Shown here in pieces: positions 1-7,279 of a stretch of DNA of 64,000 nucleotides (position 1 is the stretch's first letter; each line of letters starts with the position of its first letter). This stretch comes from Altibacter sp. HG106. Its GTDB lineage: Bacteria > Bacteroidota > Bacteroidia > Flavobacteriales > Flavobacteriaceae. The stretch is from positions 124,001-188,000 of the forward strand of contig NZ_JAQQTD010000003.1 in assembly GCF_028561755.1 (NCBI RefSeq). The letters run 5' to 3'. The position numbers and the translations under genes are program-made. Below the pieces are notes generated by a model. It was not told where the DNA came from. It did no database searches and saw only the letters and a program-made list of their open reading frames with translations.

Positions 1-188
1 ACACTAATTCGGTTCGCAGCATCTTCTTCAAACTCTTTCTGAATTCCGTTTTGCATGCCCTGCCCGATCGCCAGAAGAATCACTAAAATAAATATTCCGG
101 AAGCTACCGACAATCCGGTTAAGAACGTGCGAAGCTTATTCTTACGAATGGTTTCAAAAATTTCTTGCCAGCGTTCTAAGTTAAACAT
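1..188 (-). CDS. ABC transporter permease, MacB/FtsX type (N-terminus only)
   Basis: Partial gene: only the first 62 codons lie in the window, and the rest runs off the left edge. The translation starts [19 protein letters not shown] and continues into a hydrophobic segment at about residues 22-40. A basic amphipathic start followed by the first membrane helix, then a periplasmic domain starting with [10 protein letters not shown], is typical of MacB_PCD/FtsX permeases. The ATG overlaps the last 8 bases of the upstream ATPase gene, so the two are co-transcribed and probably translationally coupled. The exported substrate cannot be read from this fragment; lipoprotein-release (LolCDE-like) or macrolide/peptide export are the usual alternatives. 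Confidence 0.85.
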   Translation of the reverse strand, partial: MFNLERWQEIFETIRKNKLRTFLTGLSVASGIFILVILLAIGQGMQNGIQKEFEEDAANRIS

Positions 189-903
189 GCACCTCTTGTT
201 TTTTGCGGGCTTCGGAAGCTCGCACCTGAGTTACTACGGAATCATCAATGATCACGCCATCCTTGAGATTGACGATTCGTTTCGTCATGTGGGCAATGTC
301 ATCCTCGTGGGTGACAACCAGAATGGTCTTCCCTTCATCATTGATCTCTTGAATCAACTCCATTACTTCATACGAAGTCTTGGTATCTAACGCACCTGTT
401 GGCTCATCGGCTAACAGTACTTTCGGATCACTGGCCAATGCGCGTGCAATGGCTACCCGCTGTTTTTGTCCTCCTGAAAGCTCGTTGGGCAAATGTGTCG
501 CCCAGTTGGCGAGGCCTACTTTTTCAAGATAATGCATCGCTTTGTCGGTTCGAATGTTTCTGTTTACTCCTTGATAATACAACGGCATAGAAACATTATC
601 GAGCGCTGTTTTATAGTTGATAAGGTTAAAGGACTGAAAGATAAATCCTAAGAATTGATTCCGATACTTGGCCGCAATGCGTTCATTGAGGTTTTTGATG
701 ACACGCCCGTCGAGCTTGTACTCTCCCTCATCGGCTTCATCGAGCATTCCTAAAATGTTGAGTAATGTCGACTTACCCGAACCGGAGGAGCCCATGATGG
801 ACACCATTTCCCCTTCGGAAACAGTAAAATTGATCCCCTTGAGTACGTGTAAGGAATTGGCCCCGGTACGATACGATTTATGTAAGTCGCTGATTTCTAT
901 CAT
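181..903 (-). CDS. ABC transporter ATP-binding protein, MacB/LolD family
   Basis: A 240-residue nucleotide-binding subunit that would power the permease encoded directly downstream. All ATPase motifs are present: Walker A GSSGSGKS at 38-45, Q-loop Gln90, signature LSGGQ at 142-146, Walker B VLLADE at 162-167 and switch His199 in VVTHE. The length and the ADEPTGALD stretch fit the MacB/LolD/FtsE class, which works with four-helix permeases carrying a large periplasmic domain. The start is supported by a -7-like element 17 bases upstream. The C-terminal tail is short and basic. Substrate unknown; no periplasmic adaptor or TolC-like gene is visible in the window. Confidence 0.93.
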   Translation of the reverse strand: MIEISDLHKSYRTGANSLHVLKGINFTVSEGEMVSIMGSSGSGKSTLLNILGMLDEADEGEYKLDGRVIKNLNERIAAKYRNQFLGFIFQSFNLINYKTALDNVSMPLYYQGVNRNIRTDKAMHYLEKVGLANWATHLPNELSGGQKQRVAIARALASDPKVLLADEPTGALDTKTSYEVMELIQEINDEGKTILVVTHEDDIAHMTKRIVNLKDGVIIDDSVVTQVRASEARKKQEVHV

Positions 904-919
904 TGCACATGGAAATTTA

Positions 920-927
920 CAAAAATA
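920..927 (-). promoter_or_regulatory. Bacteroidota -7 promoter element upstream of the ABC ATPase
   Basis: The minus strand reads TATTTTTG, a full match to the Bacteroidota -7 consensus TAnnTTTG, 16 bases before the ATG at 903. A 6-base inverted repeat (ATCCGC at 928-933, GCGGAT at 943-948) lies just upstream where the -33 element would be, so it could be an operator. No good -33 TTTG is visible. Inferred from motif only. Confidence 0.5.
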
Positions 928-980
928 ATCCGCTTTGTGAGGGCGGATCTAGTTACAAGATGGAGACTTACAGTGTTGGT

Positions 981-999
981 TAGTGGAAGCCTTCCACTA
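981..999. repeat. Perfect 9-bp inverted repeat between divergent functions
   Basis: TAGTGGAAG, one central base, then CTTCCACTA. It lies downstream of the CAMC-protein gene and upstream of the ABC promoter. There is no T-tract, so it is a poor intrinsic terminator. It could be a protein-binding palindrome or a 3'-end stabilising hairpin for the oxidase assembly transcript. Confidence 0.5.
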
Positions 1000-1048
1000 G
1001 TAGACTCCAAAGGTCGGTTAGTGTTACAGTTTAAATGTGAAGGTTATG

Positions 1049-1279
1049 TTAATTTTCTTCTGAAGCTGCTCTTTGACGCGACTTATAAATAACATACACA
1101 ACCCCACCCACGAGCAGGTACGGAAAGATCATTAGATAAATGATACCATTGTTAATTCCCTTGGCGGCCTGATTTCCTTCTTCACTTTCTAATACCGCAC
1201 GACACATGGCACATTGGGCTTCCGCAGGAAGAAAACAAACCAGCATGAGAAGTATCGAAAAGAAGATTTTTAGTCGCAT
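1049..1279 (-). CDS. Small exported membrane protein with CAMC motif
   Basis: A 76-residue protein with a cleavable-looking signal peptide (residues 1-21, ending AEA), then the motif CAMC in the mature N-terminus (residues 23-26), a short linker, one membrane helix at about 45-65 and a basic tail. No named family is recognised. It is the last gene of a run with DUF420 (6 bases upstream) and SCO, so a link to cytochrome oxidase biogenesis is inferred. Two Cys and one Met side by side facing the periplasm would suit Cu(I) or thiol chemistry, but this is speculation. Its predicted topology places the CAMC site outside, tethered by the C-terminal helix. Confidence 0.75.
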   Translation of the reverse strand: MRLKIFFSILLMLVCFLPAEAQCAMCRAVLESEEGNQAAKGINNGIIYLMIFPYLLVGGVVYVIYKSRQRAASEEN

Positions 1280-1285
1280 CTTTTT

Positions 1286-1810
1286 CTAATAATAAGGAGC
1301 GATCATTAGGTACACAATGACCCCGGTAACCGCTACGTACAACCAGATAGGAAAAGTGATTCTTGCGATCTTACGGTGTTTCATAAAATCTCCAGAAATG
1401 GCACGAACGTAAGTGATCAAAACAAAGGGAATCACCGTGATAGAAAGTAGTATATGCGAAATCAATATGAAAAAATACACATAACGAATCCAACCTTCAC
1501 CTCCATAGGGAGTGGAGTCTGACGTCATATGATAGGCTACATACATCACCAAAAATAATACGGATAGCACTATACAGCTTTTCATAAGCAGCTCGTGGGT
1601 GTTTCGATTTCCCTTTCTAATTTGAAGCACCGCCACGATCAGAAGCACCGCTGTGATACCATTTATAGTGGCGTAGATGGGAGGCAGAAAATCTAGCCGT
1701 TCTACCCCTGGAATGCGGATAGTGAATAACACTGCCACCGCAATTGGGATCGCGATAGACAGTACCCAGATCCAAACGTTGTATTTCTTTGTGCGTATAG
1801 ATTGATTCAT
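1286..1810 (-). CDS. DUF420 family membrane protein
   Basis: A 174-residue polytopic membrane protein with about five hydrophobic helices and little else. Conserved-looking features are His residues in the helical part (MYVAYHMTSDS and ISHILLS), which fit DUF420, a family usually encoded near cytochrome oxidase and SCO genes. The start is 2 bases after the SCO stop codon, so it is in the same operon. By family and position it is a candidate oxidase-assembly or haem-associated membrane factor; the biochemical role is not established. The repeated His within helices could bind haem or metal, which is inference. Confidence 0.8.
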   Translation of the reverse strand: MNQSIRTKKYNVWIWVLSIAIPIAVAVLFTIRIPGVERLDFLPPIYATINGITAVLLIVAVLQIRKGNRNTHELLMKSCIVLSVLFLVMYVAYHMTSDSTPYGGEGWIRYVYFFILISHILLSITVIPFVLITYVRAISGDFMKHRKIARITFPIWLYVAVTGVIVYLMIAPYY

Positions 1811-1811
1811 A

Positions 1812-2432
1812 TCACAGCAATTTTTTTATGTCTTCCATCAGCATTTGTATTCCTTCCTCCTCCAATCCGTCATAATAAATAACCGGGTTGTCATTCTCAT
1901 CGTAGCGAGAGCGAATCATTCCATTTTGATCGATCAAGGCAAAGAAACCGGAATGTTCAAAGCCGCCTTCTACATCAGGGGCTTCCCCAACATAGAGGTT
2001 AAAGCCTTTATTGGCCAACTCAAAAATTTCGTCCTTATTTCCGGTCAGTAAATGCCAATTGGGGTTGGTTATTTTATAGGATTCAGCGTACTCCTTTAAA
2101 ATATCGGGTGTGTCGTAATCAGGGTCTATACTGAAGGAAGCGATCCCCACCTTAGGGTTTCCGTAAAATTCGTTTTGAATTCGAACCATATTACGATTCA
2201 TAATGGGGCATATCGAGGGACAGGTGGTAAAGAAGAATTCGGCCACATACACTTTATTCTCATACGCTGCATTGGTGATTGTCTTCCCATCCTGATTAAC
2301 AAATTCGAAATCGGGAACTTTTCCAATGGTTGCCATTTCGGGTGCCGAGAAATGATCTACGATTTTAGGAACAGCCCAGATTCCAAAAATCAAAATAATA
2401 AACGTAATCCCTACGTACGAATAGTTTTTCAT
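1812..2432 (-). CDS. SCO family copper chaperone (SCO1/SenC)
   Basis: A 206-residue membrane-anchored thioredoxin-fold protein that would insert copper into the CuA centre of oxidase subunit II. It has one N-terminal helix (about 8-22), then the fold with the copper ligands Cys71 and Cys75 in TTCPSICP and the distal ligand His160 in FEHSGFF. The ALIDQNGMIRSRY strand is typical of SCO. Length is normal for the family. It follows a cysteine-free paralogue-like gene after 2 bases and precedes DUF420. The CuA-bearing subunit it would serve is encoded at 29099-30163. Confidence 0.93.
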   Translation of the reverse strand: MKNYSYVGITFIILIFGIWAVPKIVDHFSAPEMATIGKVPDFEFVNQDGKTITNAAYENKVYVAEFFFTTCPSICPIMNRNMVRIQNEFYGNPKVGIASFSIDPDYDTPDILKEYAESYKITNPNWHLLTGNKDEIFELANKGFNLYVGEAPDVEGGFEHSGFFALIDQNGMIRSRYDENDNPVIYYDGLEEEGIQMLMEDIKKLL

Positions 2433-2434
2433 GC

Positions 2435-3085
2435 CTAAATCTCTCTGTCCGCTTTATATTTCTTCAAGGCCAACCGATATTCGGCCAAAATCACCTTGAT
2501 ATCGTCACTCATTTTATTGTTCACCTCGGCGTAATCACTGGCATTATATCCATACAGAATACCCACATCCTCATCATCATTTCTTCCACGAAGTCGGCTG
2601 TCTTTGTCAATAATGAAAACCCTATCACTGGAGTAATTTTTTGAAAGTACGCCGTCTGTCTCTAAGGAAGTAAATACGCTAGCGATCGCTTCGGGAGAGG
2701 CTTCCACAAATTTGTACTTAACCGGGTTTTCAATTTCTGTAAGCCGTTGCTTGAGTGCTGCTACCTCTTTCGCCTGCCCTTTCGTAATGAGAAATACCAT
2801 TTGGAAGTCGGCGAATTGATAATTCTTTTTATAAATCTTATGCGCCAAATTGAAGGCGTTGGCCTTTTTCTCTGTTACCTCATTTCCGAAGAAGCCTAGC
2901 ACGGTAATTCGATCCTTCAATTGCACCATCTCACCCGCTACTGTTTTCAAGGTATCGATAGGCGCCACCTGATAGCTAAGTACAGGAAGTTTTGCGAAAT
3001 TATTGACACCGGAAGCAAAAAAGAGATATACCGTGATTGGCAATAGGAACAAGACCGCAAGGACCGCAAATTTTTTAAACTTCAA
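2435..3085 (-). CDS. Cysteine-free SCO/thioredoxin-like membrane-anchored protein
   Basis: A 216-residue protein with an N-terminal membrane helix (about 6-24) and a soluble domain that follows the SCO pattern in order: a strand like ITVLGFFGNEV where SCO has its Cys motif, and RVFIIDKDSRLRGR where SCO has its LID.dG.iR strand. There is no cysteine in the whole protein, so it cannot bind copper as SCO does. I chose the TTG at 3085 because a TATTTTTG promoter element and a terminator lie between it and the upstream TTG at 3154, which would start 23 codons earlier. It abuts SCO (2 bases). Role unknown; a pseudo-SCO partner in oxidase assembly is an inference. Confidence 0.75.
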   Translation of the reverse strand: MKFKKFAVLAVLFLLPITVYLFFASGVNNFAKLPVLSYQVAPIDTLKTVAGEMVQLKDRITVLGFFGNEVTEKKANAFNLAHKIYKKNYQFADFQMVFLITKGQAKEVAALKQRLTEIENPVKYKFVEASPEAIASVFTSLETDGVLSKNYSSDRVFIIDKDSRLRGRNDDEDVGILYGYNASDYAEVNNKMSDDIKVILAEYRLALKKYKADREI

Positions 3086-3101
3086 GGGTGCAAAATTTTT
3101 A

Positions 3102-3109
3102 CAAAAATA
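3102..3109 (-). promoter_or_regulatory. -7 promoter element for the SCO assembly operon
   Basis: The minus strand reads TATTTTTG (TAnnTTTG consensus), with a TTG about 20 bases upstream as a possible -33 element. It lies between the subunit IV terminator and the TTG start at 3085, giving the accessory genes 3085-1049 their own transcription start and a very short leader. Confidence 0.55.
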
Positions 3110-3152
3110 CAAGCCAAAAAGAGGTCTGCCAACTTTGAAGCCATACTTTAAC

Positions 3153-3180
3153 AAAAAAAAAAGCCCTGATTTTCAGGGCT
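3153..3180 (-). terminator. Intrinsic terminator after cytochrome oxidase subunit IV
   Basis: On the minus strand AGCCCTGA, a 3-base loop and TCAGGGCT are followed by about nine T residues. The 8-bp GC-rich stem sits 32 bases after the stop of the subunit IV gene and separates the ctaB-coxIII-coxIV unit from the SCO unit. Confidence 0.9.
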
Positions 3181-3211
3181 CTTTTCTATATTCTTACGGT
3201 GAAACTCGAAA

Positions 3212-3595
3212 TTAAAAATCGAACTTCACGTAATTGCTTTTATAAACCTCGTAAATATAATCTCCTTCGATTAATAAGATCAGGATCAAATAACAAATTA
3301 AGAACACTCCGGTCCACACTACCGCTCGGCGAAGTGACGACGTTTCGTCGCGCATGTGCATGAAATCCCAAGTGATATAATAGGCCTTTACCAAGGTAAG
3401 GATAATGAAAATCCAGTTGAGAAGTTTCATCGCTAGGAAGCGATTCGCGGTAAGAACTTCGGGCTTAATAATACCCAGGACCACCTCAATTGCCGTAACG
3501 ATACAGAGAAATGTAAATACCCCCCAGATCTTACTTACATTGGATTTAAACTTCCAGGCGCCTCTAAATATTTCAAGTTTATGCTCGTGTGCCAT
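3212..3595 (-). CDS. Cytochrome c oxidase subunit IV (prokaryotic type)
   Basis: A 127-residue small membrane subunit with three hydrophobic helices (about 23-42, 50-70 and 90-110), the layout of prokaryotic COX subunit IV (CyoD/CoxD-like). An acidic stretch and the LLIEGDYIYE segment follow the last helix. It starts 16 bases after the larger subunit III gene and is followed by a strong terminator, so it closes the ctaB-III-III-IV operon. It would pack against subunits I and III of the aa3 oxidase, whose subunits I and II are encoded about 24 kb to the right. Confidence 0.85.
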   Translation of the reverse strand: MAHEHKLEIFRGAWKFKSNVSKIWGVFTFLCIVTAIEVVLGIIKPEVLTANRFLAMKLLNWIFIILTLVKAYYITWDFMHMRDETSSLRRAVVWTGVFLICYLILILLIEGDYIYEVYKSNYVKFDF

Positions 3596-3611
3596 GTTTA
3601 ATTAATTTCGC

Positions 3612-4595
3612 TTATACCAGATAAAAGAATGTGAATACGAATACCCAAACCAGGTCTACAAAGTGCCAATAGAGTCCTACTTTTTCAACCATTTCGTAAC
3701 TTCCTCTGCGCTCATACGTTCCAATAATCACGTTGAAGAAGATGATGATATTGATTACCACCCCAGAGAATACGTGAAATCCGTGGAATCCGGTAATGAA
3801 GAAAAAGAAATCAGCAAACAATGGATGTCCGTACTCGTTATGTTTCAAGTTGGCTCCTTCCACCACGAGTTTTCCGTCATTTTCGAGTTTCGCAATCGAT
3901 TCTTGACGGTTCAACACGATATGCTCCCCGTTTTCATCCAGGTATTGCGTTCTAATTAAAAGATTATCGTTCGCTAGGAAGCCTGCTTTAACTTCTTCGT
4001 AAGAGTAGTTGGTACGTGTTTCGGGCTCTGCCTCATACCAAATACCATTCTTCTCAAGATGGTTCTCTCGAGCTTGCGGCATAAATTCGGCAAAATCGGC
4101 GATCGCAACGCGTTCTCCATTGGTATCTAAGAACTGAAGGATCTTTCCTCCTTTGGTTTCTACAGCACCGTAATCTCCTTTGATAAAAGTGGCCCACTCC
4201 CAAGCCTGTGATCCAACGAATATAGCACCTCCAATAATGGTAAAGAACATGTACCAGACCACCTTGTTTTTCTGCATTTTATGTCCGGCGTCTACCGCTA
4301 GCACCATAGTTACTGATGAAAAAATCAGCACCAGAGTCATAAAGGCTACGTAGTACATAGGTGCAGGAACACCGTGTAGGAAGGGTACGTGGGTAAAAAC
4401 CTCGTCAGCAATCGGCCATGCATCGATAAACTTAAATCTCGAAAATCCGTATGAGGCAATAAAGCCAGAGAATGTCAAGGCATCCGAAACAATAAAGAAC
4501 CACATCATCATCTTGCCATAGCTGGCATTGAGCGGGCGATTTCCGCCGCCCCACGTCTTTCCTTCGGTACCTGTTTTAGCCACAGTAGCTTCCAT
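3612..4595 (-). CDS. Cytochrome c oxidase subunit III (large, with hydrophilic insertion)
   Basis: A 327-residue subunit III. The core has the family's helices and ends in the diagnostic WHFVDLVWVFVFTFFY stretch. Between the helix around residues 105-130 and the HGFHVFSG helix there is a hydrophilic insertion of roughly 100 residues (about 135-235), absent from the 194-residue paralogue upstream. Subunit III is not catalytic; it stabilises the oxidase and may guide oxygen. It is the third gene of the operon, 45 bases after the smaller subunit III gene. The insertion would lie on one face of the membrane and could contact alternative complex III or cytochrome c (inference). Confidence 0.9.
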   Translation of the reverse strand: MEATVAKTGTEGKTWGGGNRPLNASYGKMMMWFFIVSDALTFSGFIASYGFSRFKFIDAWPIADEVFTHVPFLHGVPAPMYYVAFMTLVLIFSSVTMVLAVDAGHKMQKNKVVWYMFFTIIGGAIFVGSQAWEWATFIKGDYGAVETKGGKILQFLDTNGERVAIADFAEFMPQARENHLEKNGIWYEAEPETRTNYSYEEVKAGFLANDNLLIRTQYLDENGEHIVLNRQESIAKLENDGKLVVEGANLKHNEYGHPLFADFFFFITGFHGFHVFSGVVINIIIFFNVIIGTYERRGSYEMVEKVGLYWHFVDLVWVFVFTFFYLV

Positions 4596-4640
4596 AGAAA
4601 CAGTTTGGTGTTAAATAAAGCACAAAAATAGGTATTATTT

Positions 4641-5225
4641 TTATCTAACGAAATAGAAAAACAAAAAGAGATAAATCCACAAGATATCGACAAAGTGCCA
4701 AAATGTGGCAGCGAGTTCTATACCAAGGGTTTTGCCGTTTTTATACTTCTGTTTAAAATGATTATAAATTACTACTAAAAGCGCTATGAGTCCGCTTACC
4801 ACATGGGCTAGGTGCAAAAGCACTACTAAATAGATAAATGAGGTGGTTATGGTACTTTCGCTTCCCGTAAAGTAATAACCATTAGCAATAATTTCAGAAA
4901 AGCCTCGAAATTGCAACATCACGAATGAAACTCCCAGGCCCACCGTGAGCCATAGCAGTATCATGCCAAGTCGATTCGCCTCCTGCTGAATCTTCAGCTT
5001 GGCCAGGTGAACCGTAATACTGCTGGCCACAATAGCAACAAGACTTATATAAAAGGCAGGCGGAATTTCAAAGTCGGTTAACCAATCGGGGCGTTCTTTA
5101 CTTACCACATAGGCGCTGGTAAGGCCGGCAAAGCTCATAGACAAGCTTATAATTCCGAACCAAAGCATCATTTTCTTGGCGCGCTTCAGTTTTTTTTCTT
5201 CGGTTCCTTCGGTATAATCGGTCAT
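4641..5225 (-). CDS. Cytochrome c oxidase subunit III (small)
   Basis: A 194-residue heme-copper oxidase subunit III with five predicted helices, ending in FWHFVDILWIYLFLFFYFVR, the family's C-terminal signature. Its ATG overlaps the stop of the ctaB gene by four bases (ATGA), indicating translational coupling. It is a tandem partner of the larger subunit III gene just downstream. Two subunit III-type proteins encoded side by side is usual in Flavobacteriaceae as far as I know; which one sits in the aa3 oxidase, or whether both do, cannot be told from sequence. Confidence 0.9.
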   Translation of the reverse strand: MTDYTEGTEEKKLKRAKKMMLWFGIISLSMSFAGLTSAYVVSKERPDWLTDFEIPPAFYISLVAIVASSITVHLAKLKIQQEANRLGMILLWLTVGLGVSFVMLQFRGFSEIIANGYYFTGSESTITTSFIYLVVLLHLAHVVSGLIALLVVIYNHFKQKYKNGKTLGIELAATFWHFVDILWIYLFLFFYFVR

Positions 5226-6130
5226 CGTATAAATTTATCGACTACATAAATAATTTGTAGCAAGGTAATGTAGCTTACGCTTACCAACATTAATTGGCGC
5301 GCGGCCTTTTCTGTTTTTCTTCGGAAGAGTCGCAGCGCATAATAAATAAGCCAAACACCCAGTCCGGCTATTAGCACACCGGAAACGGGGGTTAGGTATA
5401 ATTTTCCGGTGACCCCTAACACGGGTATGAGAGAGGCTAGCACGGTCCAGATGCAGTAAAGTACAATCTGAATGGCGGTACCGCGATCGCGTTTTCCATT
5501 TGGAAGCATATAGAAACCACCTCGTTGGTAGTCTTCATAGAGAAACCATCCTATCGCCCAAAAATGTGGGAACTGCCAAAAAAATTGGATCATAAATAGC
5601 GTACCGGGTTCTATTCCGAAATCGTTCGTCGCCGCAACCCAGCCTAACATAAACGGAATTGCCCCCGGAAAGGCACCTACAAAGACCGATAAGGGTGTTT
5701 TGGTCTTCAATGGAGTGTACAAACTAACGTACATAAAAATAGAGATGGCCCCAAAAAGAGCCGTCTGCGGATTAATCACATAGAGCACTGCGATCCCAAC
5801 AATGGTTAGCACGGTAGCCAACAAGAAAGCCGGTGTTACGGCCACCCTTCCGGACGGAAGCGGCCTGTTTTTGGTGCGCTCCATCAGGGCGTCTAGATCG
5901 CGCTCTATGATCTGGTTGAACACGTTTGAAGCACCCACCATGCAATACCCACCTACACATAAGAGCAACAAAACAGCAAAATCGATGGTGTCTACGCCCA
6001 ACAAATAGCCGGCGACCGAAGAAAAAACAACGCTTACAGAGAGTCGCATTTTCGTGATTTCGGTAAAGTTCTTAAAGAGGGCTACAGGCATTCTCGCGTT
6101 TCGGTTTGCAGACAAGCTCACAGTTTTCAA
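5222..6130 (-). CDS. ctaB: Protohaem IX farnesyltransferase (haem O synthase)
   Basis: A UbiA-superfamily polytopic membrane enzyme that adds farnesyl to haem B to give haem O, the precursor of haem A for the aa3 oxidase. The first Asp-rich motif NVFNQIIERDLDALMERT and the NRPLPSGR segment are present, as is the second motif YEDYQRGGFYML. I chose the TTG at 6130, which has AAGGAG four bases upstream and lies 24 bases downstream of a TATCTTTG promoter; an ATG at 6091 is the alternative, and a longer frame to 6184 would begin upstream of the promoter. First gene of the ctaB-coxIII-coxIII-coxIV operon. No ctaA (haem A synthase) gene is visible in the window. Confidence 0.93.
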   Translation of the reverse strand: MKTVSLSANRNARMPVALFKNFTEITKMRLSVSVVFSSVAGYLLGVDTIDFAVLLLLCVGGYCMVGASNVFNQIIERDLDALMERTKNRPLPSGRVAVTPAFLLATVLTIVGIAVLYVINPQTALFGAISIFMYVSLYTPLKTKTPLSVFVGAFPGAIPFMLGWVAATNDFGIEPGTLFMIQFFWQFPHFWAIGWFLYEDYQRGGFYMLPNGKRDRGTAIQIVLYCIWTVLASLIPVLGVTGKLYLTPVSGVLIAGLGVWLIYYALRLFRRKTEKAARQLMLVSVSYITLLQIIYVVDKFIR

Positions 6131-6153
6131 AATACTCCTTGTATTTTCGGCTG

Positions 6154-6161
6154 CAAAGATA
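6154..6161 (-). promoter_or_regulatory. -7 promoter element for ctaB operon
   Basis: The minus strand reads TATCTTTG followed by CAGCC, a full TAnnTTTG match, with TTG about 20 bases upstream as -33. A Shine-Dalgarno-like AAGGAG follows at 6135-6140, deciding for the TTG start at 6130. Confidence 0.6.
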
Positions 6162-6244
6162 CAGCTACTAATAATTTTTGGCAATAATTCGTCCCTTAAG
6201 TTAGGTCAACATTACGGTTTTTATTATTTTGGAATTTCTTATCA

Positions 6245-7276
6245 ATGACAATTTTTATGCGACTAATTACTTTATTCCTCACTGCCTTCTTATGTATTCA
6301 AGGTCAGGTATTTTCACAGGATGCCACACTACAACTCACTCAAGTTCAAGACAGCATCTACATGTTACAAGGACGCGGGGGAAATATTGCTTTTCAGGTA
6401 GGATCGGAAGGTACGTTGATGGTCGACAGTCAATTTGCCAATGCTACTCCTCAAATTTTAAACAAAATTTTAAGTGTTACTACTCAGCCACTTCGCTATT
6501 TGGTGAACACCCATCACCATGGAGATCATACGGGTGGAAATGATAATATCAAGGGACAAGGCGCTATTGTGATCGCCCATGAAAATGTGCGCAAGCTACT
6601 CTTTGCTGAAGCCACTAAAAAACTGGATAAAGTTGCCGAGGATACCTATAACAACGCCATGAAGCGTCTTGGGGATGAAACGAATCCTGAGTATCAAAAA
6701 CTCGCAAAGCAAGAAGCAGAAATTGCTCGCGATAAAGAGGAAGAATCCGTAATGAAAATGGTGCAAAACTTACCTGCTATTACGTTTAGCCGCGATATGA
6801 CCTTTTATCACAATGGTGATGAAATTTTAGCGTTCCACGTAGACAATGCACACACCCGTGGCGATATCATCCTCTATTTCTCTGAAGCGAATGTGATGCA
6901 TACCGGTGATGCCTTTATCAATAGTGGATACCCTTTTATAGATACCGATAATGGAGGTTCGCTAGACGGCTATATCAAAGGACTCACACGTATCTCCTTA
7001 ATCGCCAATAAAGACACTAAGATCATTCCCGGGCATGGTGAACTTGCCGAAAAGGAGGATGTTGAATATCTAAAATCTGCATTGGAGTTCTTACGGGATC
7101 GTGTGGCATATCACGTTGTGGCCGGGAAAACCGATGCGGAAATACTTCAGATGAAGGAACTCACGGCCGAATACGATGCGAAAGGATTTGGTGATGGCTT
7201 TATTAGTACCGAAAAAATTCTTCAGGTGATCATCGCAGATGCCCGCCGAAAGTATCCTGCGGCTGGAAAGAAATAG
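6245..7276 (+). CDS. Secreted MBL-fold metallo-hydrolase
   Basis: A 343-residue exported protein; residues 1-24 form a signal peptide ending VFSQ. The metallo-beta-lactamase fold is shown by HxHxDH at 90-95 (THHHGDHTGG), the VMHTGDAFINSG strand with the third metal His, and IIPGHGEL toward the C-terminus. These would hold two Zn ions. A helical insertion rich in Glu/Lys (about 110-165) lies between the metal motifs. The substrate cannot be assigned; related proteins are often annotated as class B-like hydrolases without beta-lactamase activity. It is one of the few plus-strand genes; a second ATG four codons in (6257) is an equally good start. Its stop is 3 bases from the convergent remB stop. 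Confidence 0.88.
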   Translation: MTIFMRLITLFLTAFLCIQGQVFSQDATLQLTQVQDSIYMLQGRGGNIAFQVGSEGTLMVDSQFANATPQILNKILSVTTQPLRYLVNTHHHGDHTGGNDNIKGQGAIVIAHENVRKLLFAEATKKLDKVAEDTYNNAMKRLGDETNPEYQKLAKQEAEIARDKEEESVMKMVQNLPAITFSRDMTFYHNGDEILAFHVDNAHTRGDIILYFSEANVMHTGDAFINSGYPFIDTDNGGSLDGYIKGLTRISLIANKDTKIIPGHGELAEKEDVEYLKSALEFLRDRVAYHVVAGKTDAEILQMKELTAEYDAKGFGDGFISTEKILQVIIADARRKYPAAGKK

Positions 7277-7279
7277 GCA

